64,000 nt of DNA from Jatrophihabitans sp. (GTDB lineage Bacteria; Actinomycetota; Actinomycetes; Mycobacteriales; Jatrophihabitantaceae), in the NCBI GenBank assembly GCA_036399055.1, contig DASWNX010000033.1, positions 124,429 to 188,428 on the forward strand. Reading direction: 5' to 3'. Positions 58,465 to 64,000 of this stretch are shown in pieces; position 1 is the first letter of the stretch, and every line of letters begins with the position of its first letter. The notes beneath the pieces are model-generated. The model searched no databases. It was not told the DNA's origin and worked only from the letters and a program-made list of their open reading frames with translations. Made by a program: the position numbers and the translations under genes.

Positions 58465-59105
58465 CGCGCCACCGCCCGCCGCCAGGGCGTCAGCAGCCTG
58501 GCCAGCAGTCCGATCACCGAGTCGAAGATCAGTGCCAGCAACACCGACAACAGGATGCCCAGCAGGATGGGGGTCTGGTAGCTGAGCTGGAAGCCGTTGG
58601 TGAACAGCTGGCCGAGCTCTGGAACGCCGATCAGCGCCGACACCGAGACCAGGCTGACGTTGGACACCGCCGCCACCCGCAGGCCGGCCGCGATCACCGG
58701 CACGGCGATCGGCAGCTCGACCCTGAGCAGCCTGCCTGTCCTGCGGTAGCCCATCGCGGTGGCTGCCTGCAGCACCTCCTCGGGCACCGCGGCCAGGGCA
58801 TCGGCCACCACCCGGACCAGCAGCGCCACCGTGTAGATCGTCAGCGCCACCACGACGTTGACCGGATCGAGGATCCTGGTTCGGAGCACCCCCGGCAACA
58901 GGATGAACAACGCCAGCGACGGGATCGTGTAGAGCAGGCCGGCGGCGGTCACCAGCGGCGGATAGAGCCAGCGGTGACGGCGGGCCAGCCAGCCCAGCGG
59001 CAAGGCGATCAGCAACCCGATCAGCAGCGGCAGCGCCGAGAGCCGGGCATGCCAGCCGAACCAGCTGATGATCTCCTCGGAGTTCGCCCTGAAATAGTCG
59101 ATCAC
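58461..59105 (-). CDS. Osmolyte ABC transporter permease, first subunit (OpuCB/OpuBB type)
   Basis: The 214-residue permease starts VIDYFRANSEEIISWFGWHA and has LLYTIPSLALFILLPG, TVALLVRVVADALAAVPEEV and AATAMGYRRTGRLLRVELPI as the coupling loop. The GTG start at 59105 overlaps the ATPase stop (GTGA). The open frame extends upstream over the ATPase gene in another frame and was trimmed. Confidence 0.9.
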   Translation of the reverse strand: MIDYFRANSEEIISWFGWHARLSALPLLIGLLIALPLGWLARRHRWLYPPLVTAAGLLYTIPSLALFILLPGVLRTRILDPVNVVVALTIYTVALLVRVVADALAAVPEEVLQAATAMGYRRTGRLLRVELPIAVPVIAAGLRVAAVSNVSLVSVSALIGVPELGQLFTNGFQLSYQTPILLGILLSVLLALIFDSVIGLLARLLTPWRRAVAR

Positions 59106-60244
59106 TGGCCGCTCCCGGCGGGCTGCCCGGCGGCGCCGGCGGGCGAGCGCTGCTCGATCAGGGCCAGCACCTCGGCGGCGGTCACGGTGCCGGCCAGCCG
59201 GCCGGCGTCGTCCACCACCACGCCACGCCCGCTGGGCGAGGACAGGCAGGCGTCCAGCAGCGCGCGCAGCGAACCGCCCTGACCGGCCACCGTGCCGCCC
59301 CGGTGCAGCAGCTGCTCGGTGACGATGACCCCGTCCTGGCCTGCCTTCGCCGAACGAGGATCGGCCAGCCGCAGCCACCCCTGCGGGGCGCCCAGGTGGT
59401 CCACGGCCAGCAACCAGCCGTCGGCGGACTCGGCGCCGGCCAGCGAGGAGCCCATCGCGATGGTGGGCTCGTCGCGGGTGGCGATCTCGCCGGCCGGGGT
59501 GAAGCCCAGCGCCCGGTAACCCCGGTCACGCCCGACGAAGGCCGCCACGAAGGCGTCAGCCGGTTCGCTCAGCAGCTGCGCCGGGGTGGCCAGCTGGGCG
59601 AGCCGGCCGCCGACCCGCAGCACCGCGACCTGGTCGCCGAGCTTGATCGCCTCATCGATGTCATGGGTGACGAACACGATGGTCTTGCCGAGCTCGTTCT
59701 GAAGCCGCAGGAACTCCTCTTGCAATTGCTCGCGTGCGACGGGGTCCACCGCGCTGAAGGGCTCATCCATCAACATGACCGGCGGGTCGGCGGCCAGCGC
59801 CCGGGCCACTCCGACGCGCTGCTGCTGGCCGCCGGAGAGCTGAGCGGGATAGCGGTCGGCGAAGTGGGCCGGCAGCCCGACCCGCTCCAGCAGCTCGCGG
59901 CTGCGCGCTCGCGCCTTCTTGCGGTCCCAGCCGAGCAGCAACGGCACCGTGGCGATGTTGTCCAGGATCGTACGGTGCGGAAACAGCCCCGCGTGCTGGA
60001 TCACGTACCCGATCTGGCGGCGCAGCTCGTGGGTGGCGATGGTCGAGGTGTCCTTGTCATCGAGCCAGACCTTGCCCGAGGTCGGCTCGATCATCCGGTT
60101 GATCATCCGGAGCGAGGTCGTCTTTCCGCAGCCGGACGGGCCGACGAGGACGGTGATCTGGCCGGACGGGGCCACCATGTCCAGCGAGTCGACGGCCACG
60201 GTGCCGTCGGGGTAGTGCTTGGAGACCGAATCGAATCGGATCAC
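59102..60244 (-). CDS. Osmolyte ABC transporter ATP-binding protein with C-terminal regulatory region (OpuCA type)
   Basis: The 380-residue ATPase has VGPSGCGKTTSLRMINRMIE (Walker A), LSGGQQQRVGVARALAADPP, MLMDEPFSAVDPVAREQL and TIVFVTHDIDEAIKLGD. A C-terminal CBS-like region (about 250-370) with LDACLSSPSGRGVVVDDAGRL may sense ionic strength as in OpuA relatives. It is the first gene of the four-gene transporter operon. Confidence 0.92.
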   Translation of the reverse strand: MIRFDSVSKHYPDGTVAVDSLDMVAPSGQITVLVGPSGCGKTTSLRMINRMIEPTSGKVWLDDKDTSTIATHELRRQIGYVIQHAGLFPHRTILDNIATVPLLLGWDRKKARARSRELLERVGLPAHFADRYPAQLSGGQQQRVGVARALAADPPVMLMDEPFSAVDPVAREQLQEEFLRLQNELGKTIVFVTHDIDEAIKLGDQVAVLRVGGRLAQLATPAQLLSEPADAFVAAFVGRDRGYRALGFTPAGEIATRDEPTIAMGSSLAGAESADGWLLAVDHLGAPQGWLRLADPRSAKAGQDGVIVTEQLLHRGGTVAGQGGSLRALLDACLSSPSGRGVVVDDAGRLAGTVTAAEVLALIEQRSPAGAAGQPAGSGQ

Positions 60245-60276
60245 GAGAGCAAGTCACCTTCAGGCCGGTCGAGGCC

Positions 60277-60318
60277 GGACGCCTCGAAGTGAGCGGACGC
60301 CTCGAAGTGAGCGGACGC
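60277..60318. repeat. 18-bp tandem duplication upstream of the osmolyte transporter
   Basis: GGACGCCTCGAAGTGAGC occurs twice in tandem plus a partial third unit, in the divergent region between the ATPase gene and the hutH-like gene. Confidence 0.85.
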
Positions 60319-60438
60319 CACCTGCTGTGCCGTTGCTGCTCAACGAGCATCAACGCGCATTGTTCCATCGCCGGATTGATCTGTAACCCTGGCGCCTGCG
60401 TGTGACAGAATCCGCCTCCGCGACAGTGGAGGGGCGCC

Positions 60439-61851
60439 TTGGCGATCCGGATTGACGGGCAGCGCCTCACGACAGCTCAGATCGGGGCTGCCGCGACCGG
60501 CCCGCTGAGAGTCGAAGTGAGCGAGCAGGCCCTCGACCGGGTCCTGCGATCACACCAGCAGGCGGTGCTGGCCGCCCGGCAGCGCCCGATCTACGGCGTG
60601 AGCACCGGGGTCGGCGCCAACCGGGCCGTCGATGTCGAACCTGACACCGAGGGCGCTCAGGGCCTGCTGCGCAGCCATGCCACCTCGGCCGGCAGCGTCC
60701 GCTCGGCCGACCGGGTGCGGGCCATGCTGTTGATCCGGCTCAACCAGCTCTGCGCCGGCGGCGCCGGCCTGCGCCCGGCCGTGGTCCACGCGCTGGCCGA
60801 CATGATCAACGCCGACGCGCTGCCGGTCATCCGGGAGTTCGTCGGCATCGGCACCGCCGAGTTGTCAGCGCTGGCCACCACGGCGCTGGCGCTGCAGGAT
60901 CGCTCACCCCGACAGGACCGGCTGGTGTTCGGACCGCATGACGCGCTGCCGTTCATCTCCAGCAATGCCGCCGCGCTCTCCGATGCCGCGCTGGCCGTCC
61001 GGTGCTTCACGGCCACCGCCCGGGCGGCGCTGGTGGTGGCCGCGCTGAGCTTCGCCGCGGTCGGCGGCAACGCCGAGGCCTACGCCGCACCGGTCGAGCG
61101 CGCCACTCCGATGCCTGGCGCCAGGACGACCTGCCGGCTGATGCGCACCCTGGTCGGCGCGCCCGAGCCGGCCAGGATCCAGGACCCGTACGGCCTGCGC
61201 GCGCTGCCGCAGGGACACGGCATCCTGCTGGACGCGCTCACCCAGTTGACCGCGACGATCGACGCCTACGCCAACGCGCCCTCGGAGAACCCCTCGATCC
61301 TGGCCGACGGCTCGGTGGCCCACCACGGCGGCTTCCACGCCGGGTACCTGGCCCTGGCCTGCGACACCGCCGCGATCGCCGCGGTGCAGTCCGGCCAGCT
61401 GGCGCTCAACCGGCTGACCTACGTCAGCGAGCCCAACCACACGGGGCTGGCGCCCTTCCTCGGCGACGGCACGGCTGGGGCGTCGGGGGTGATGGTGGTC
61501 GAGTACGTGGCCGCCGCCGCGCTGGGAGACCTGCGGGCGGCCACCGCGCCGGCCTCGACCCAGAGCATCACGCTCTCGCGCGGCTTCGAGGACACCGCCA
61601 GCTTCGCCTCACTGGCGGCCCGGCAGCTGCTCGCCGCCGCCGACCGGTATGAGCTGCTGGTGGCCTGCGAGCTGGTAGCGGCATTGCGAGCGGTCCGGAT
61701 GAGCCAGCCCCCGCTGACCGCGCGCCAGGCCCGTGCCGTCGAGGTGTGCGAGCGGCTGTCGCCCGTGGTCACCGACCGGGACCTGACCGGTGACATCGAG
61801 CTCGCCCAGCGAGTGATCCCGGCGCTGGCCGGGCTGGTGGACGTGCCCTGA
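60439..61851 (+). CDS. Histidine/aromatic amino acid ammonia-lyase-like protein with atypical MIO triad
   Basis: The 470-residue protein has the lyase tyrosine region RPIYGVSTGVGANR, QDPYGLRALPQGHG, SENPSILADG and AHHGGFHAGYLALA. The segment that forms the MIO cofactor (usually VGASGDLAPLA) aligns with FVGIGTAELSALA: A-S-G becomes G138-T139-A140. The enzyme may thus work differently or not be a histidase. Start TTG 60439 follows GGAGG 6 nt upstream. It lies with hutU and hutF, which favours a role in histidine breakdown, but the missing triad leaves this open. Confidence 0.72.
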   Translation: MAIRIDGQRLTTAQIGAAATGPLRVEVSEQALDRVLRSHQQAVLAARQRPIYGVSTGVGANRAVDVEPDTEGAQGLLRSHATSAGSVRSADRVRAMLLIRLNQLCAGGAGLRPAVVHALADMINADALPVIREFVGIGTAELSALATTALALQDRSPRQDRLVFGPHDALPFISSNAAALSDAALAVRCFTATARAALVVAALSFAAVGGNAEAYAAPVERATPMPGARTTCRLMRTLVGAPEPARIQDPYGLRALPQGHGILLDALTQLTATIDAYANAPSENPSILADGSVAHHGGFHAGYLALACDTAAIAAVQSGQLALNRLTYVSEPNHTGLAPFLGDGTAGASGVMVVEYVAAAALGDLRAATAPASTQSITLSRGFEDTASFASLAARQLLAAADRYELLVACELVAALRAVRMSQPPLTARQARAVEVCERLSPVVTDRDLTGDIELAQRVIPALAGLVDVP

Positions 61852-61900
61852 GCCGCGCACTGGCCGCGCGCTGCCCGGCCGGATCCCGCCTGGTTCGCTT

Positions 61901-62548
61901 CTAGGGCTGCCACTCGTCGGCGAGCAAGGCATAGCCCATGCCGTCGAGCCACCCTCGCGACCGATGCAGCGAGTCGCGGACGGTGTAGAGCTCACGGCGC
62001 ATGCCGACCCGCTCCATCAGCCGCCACGACGCCTCGTTCTCGGCGAAGCAGTTGGCCGTCACCCGGCGCAGGGCGAGGTCGGTGAAGCAGATCCGGATCA
62101 GCTCGCGGACCGCCTCGGTGGCATATCCGCGCCCGGTGTGGTCAGGATGCAGGAACCAGCCCAGCTCGGCCTGCACCCCCTGCGCCTGCTCGGCGACCTC
62201 GGCCTGCGCCCAGGCGTCCTCGACGTTGATCATCAGATCGCCGATGACCGCGCCCTCGAGTTCGACGATGAGCGTCGTCGCCAGCCGGGCAGGGCTGACG
62301 AACACGGCGCGATGCTCCTCGAACGTGGCGGGGGCACGGGTCACCCAGCGGGTGACGGCCTCAAGCTGCCAAAACCCCCAGACCGCCTCCGCGTCGTCGG
62401 CCACAGCGGCGCGCAGGTGAAGCCGGGCGGTTCGCACCGGCCAGCTGAGGGCGTCCAGCGGGGAGCTGGCGACCGGCTCCGGACCGGCCTGGGACTGCGC
62501 CTGCTGACCGGTTGCCGGAATCACTGCCGCTGGCGGATCGCCGGCCAT
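61901..62548 (-). CDS. GNAT-family N-acetyltransferase (RimJ/RimL type)
   Basis: The 215-residue protein has [44 protein letters not shown] (acetyl-CoA motif A, GRGYATEA), [24 protein letters not shown] (written here as adjoining parts). These match RimJ/L-like acetyltransferases. ATG 62548 was chosen; a GTG at 62569 adds seven residues. It is convergent with the hutH-like gene and divergent from hutU. Substrate unknown. Confidence 0.82.
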   Translation of the reverse strand: MAGDPPAAVIPATGQQAQSQAGPEPVASSPLDALSWPVRTARLHLRAAVADDAEAVWGFWQLEAVTRWVTRAPATFEEHRAVFVSPARLATTLIVELEGAVIGDLMINVEDAWAQAEVAEQAQGVQAELGWFLHPDHTGRGYATEAVRELIRICFTDLALRRVTANCFAENEASWRLMERVGMRRELYTVRDSLHRSRGWLDGMGYALLADEWQP

Positions 62549-62693
62549 CGCCACCTGTCCCCTTCTCACGTGGTGCTGCCACCACTGCCGCCGCCGGCGT
62601 CACCGGCGTGTAGCCACCATGATGACCCCGCTCGGGGGTCGAGGACGCCACCCCCCGACCCCGGTCTGGCCAATCCAGGCGCGGCGAGCCACC

Positions 62694-64000
62694 ATGTCTG
62701 GCATGACTTCTACTTCCCGGGTGATCCGAGCGGCTCGCGGCACGGAACTGACAGCAGTGGGTTGGCAGACCGAGGCGCCGCTGCGCATGCTGATGAACAA
62801 TCTCGACCCTGAGGTGGCCGAGCACCCCGAGGACCTGGTGGTCTACGGCGGCACCGGCAAGGCGGCCCGGGACTGGCCCAGCTACGACGCGATCGTCCGG
62901 ACGCTGACCACCCTGAAGCTGGACGAGACCCTGCTGGTGCAGTCTGGCCGCCCGGTCGGGGTGATGCAGACCCACGAGTGGGCGCCGCGGGTGCTGATCG
63001 CCAACTCCAACCTGGTGGGCGACTGGGCCAACTGGGAGGAGTTCCGCCGGCTGGAGCAGCTCGGGCTGACCATGTACGGCCAGATGACCGCCGGCTCCTG
63101 GATCTACATCGGCACCCAGGGCATCCTGCAGGGCACCTACGAGACCTTCGCGGCGGTCGCGGCGAAGAGGTTCAACGGCACCCTGGCCGGCACCATCACG
63201 CTGACCGCCGGCCTGGGCGGGATGGGTGGCGCCCAACCGCTCGCGGTCACCATGAACGACGGGGTGGCGATCTGCATCGAGTGCGACCCCAGCCGGATCG
63301 CGCGCCGGATCGAGCACAGGTACCTCGACGTGCAGGCCGATTCCCTGCAGCACGCGCTGGACCTTGCGGTCGAGGCCCGCGATGCCCGCCGCCCGCTGTC
63401 GATCGGGCTGCTCGGCAACGCCGCGTCCCTGGTGCCGCAAATGCTGGCCAACGGCGCCCCGATCGATATCGTCACCGACCAGACCTCCGCGCACGACCCG
63501 CTGGCCTACCTGCCGATCGGGGTCGAGTTCGAGGACATGAAGGAGTACGCCGCCCGCAAGCCGGAGGAGTTCACCGGACGGGCCCGGGCCTCGATGGCCC
63601 GCCACGTCGAGGCGATGGTGGGCTTCGCCGACGCCGGCGCCGAGGTCTTCGACTACGGCAACTCCATCCGCGGCGAGGCCCAGCTGGCCGGCTACTCCCG
63701 CGCCTTCGCCTTTCCCGGCTTCGTCCCGGCCTACATCCGCCCGCTGTTCGCCGAGGGCAAGGGCCCGTTCCGGTGGGCGGCGCTGTCGGGCGACCCGAAG
63801 GACATCGCCCGCACCGACCGGGCCGTGCTCGAGCTGTTCCCGGAGAACGAGTCGCTGCGCCGATGGATCACCATGGCGCAGGAACGGGTGCACTTCCAGG
63901 GCCTGCCGGCCCGGATCTGCTGGCTCGGCTACGGCGAGCGGGACCGCGCCGGCCTGGCGTTCAACGACCTGGTCGCCCGGGGCGAGATCAGCGCGCCGGT
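62694..64000 (+). CDS. hutU: Urocanate hydratase (urocanase), partial (runs off right edge)
   Basis: HutU converts urocanate to imidazolone propionate with NAD+ as a cofactor. About 435 of the usual ~550 residues are visible: [94 protein letters not shown] and [16 protein letters not shown]. The start could be ATG 62694 or ATG 62703; the first has GGCGAG upstream. No stop occurs before the window end. With hutF it shows a histidine-utilisation cluster continuing to the right. Confidence 0.95.
   Translation, partial: MSGMTSTSRVIRAARGTELTAVGWQTEAPLRMLMNNLDPEVAEHPEDLVVYGGTGKAARDWPSYDAIVRTLTTLKLDETLLVQSGRPVGVMQTHEWAPRVLIANSNLVGDWANWEEFRRLEQLGLTMYGQMTAGSWIYIGTQGILQGTYETFAAVAAKRFNGTLAGTITLTAGLGGMGGAQPLAVTMNDGVAICIECDPSRIARRIEHRYLDVQADSLQHALDLAVEARDARRPLSIGLLGNAASLVPQMLANGAPIDIVTDQTSAHDPLAYLPIGVEFEDMKEYAARKPEEFTGRARASMARHVEAMVGFADAGAEVFDYGNSIRGEAQLAGYSRAFAFPGFVPAYIRPLFAEGKGPFRWAALSGDPKDIARTDRAVLELFPENESLRRWITMAQERVHFQGLPARICWLGYGERDRAGLAFNDLVARGEISAP

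Noticed and set aside
62361-63893. Long minus-strand open frame opposite hutU
   Set aside because: hutU on the plus strand has clear urocanase motifs throughout; the other frame is its shadow.

Overview
The window is high-GC DNA from an actinobacterium that I cannot place to genus. It carries mycothiol biosynthesis (mshA), SenX3/RegX3, the developmental-type regulators BldN and BldC, the small ribosomal protein bS22, and a heme/cytochrome c maturation block. From memory, much of the gene order resembles the mycobacterial stretch from about Rv0484c to Rv0531 (SDR, mshA, YbjN protein, gpm, senX3-regX3, ppx, proC, bldC-like, bS22, epimerase, acyltransferase, serB1, hemA-C-D-B, hemL, phosphatase, resA-ccdA-resB-ccsB).

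Layout. 1-0.7 kb: start of a UbiD-type decarboxylase and a small membrane protein. 0.76-6.8 kb: cytochrome c biogenesis genes with hemL. 6.9-9.5 kb: polar amino-acid ABC transporter. 9.6-11.5 kb: GNAT fusion and hemB. 11.6-17.6 kb: an insertion (lipoprotein, secreted protein, acyl-CoA synthetase, M20 peptidase, SDR, NTF2-like protein) that separates hemB from hemD-hemC-hemA-rex (17.7-22.5 kb). A perfect Rex operator lies in front of rex. 22.7-30.2 kb: glutaredoxin, acyl-CoA ligase, bldN sigma gene with a DUF5667 membrane protein behind a good sigma-BldN-type promoter, HAD phosphatase, acyltransferase, epimerase. 30.4-37.7 kb: bS22, bldC, proC, ppx, regX3-senX3, phoU. 37.8-41.3 kb: accessory region with an AT-rich palindromic stretch, a degenerate GGDEF membrane protein and three XRE regulators. 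41.3-44.9 kb: gpm, YbjN, mshA, SDR. 44.9-51.2 kb: accessory duplicated GGDEF/MFS region. 51.4-64 kb: methyltransferase, GMC oxidoreductase, histidine-utilisation genes (hutF, an M20 amidohydrolase, a hutH-like gene, hutU) around an OpuC-type osmolyte ABC transporter.

The most striking content is a family of very small tryptophan-containing ORFs, too short for ordinary gene callers. Two 33-residue ORFs (30.8 and 31.1 kb) are each four 8-residue repeats close to SNWxWPxP, a single-unit ORF reads MNNWHWPVA (37.8 kb, minus strand), two copies read MLDNWRWP (49.7 kb) with a decayed third, and five copies read MNNHGW (46.5-46.8 kb) at about 71-nt spacing. The hexapeptide copies differ only at the start codon, one synonymous glycine codon and the stop codon, which argues for translation. 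Both tandem arrays lie in the same arrangement: a membrane GGDEF gene transcribed away from the array, and an MFS transporter gene converging on it. The nonapeptide ORF also diverges from a related, degenerate GGDEF gene. I infer an undescribed micropeptide/MFS/GGDEF system, perhaps an exported signal or peptide product coupled to c-di-GMP; its function is not shown by the sequence.

Short tandem duplications at or near the 3' ends of genes recur throughout the window.
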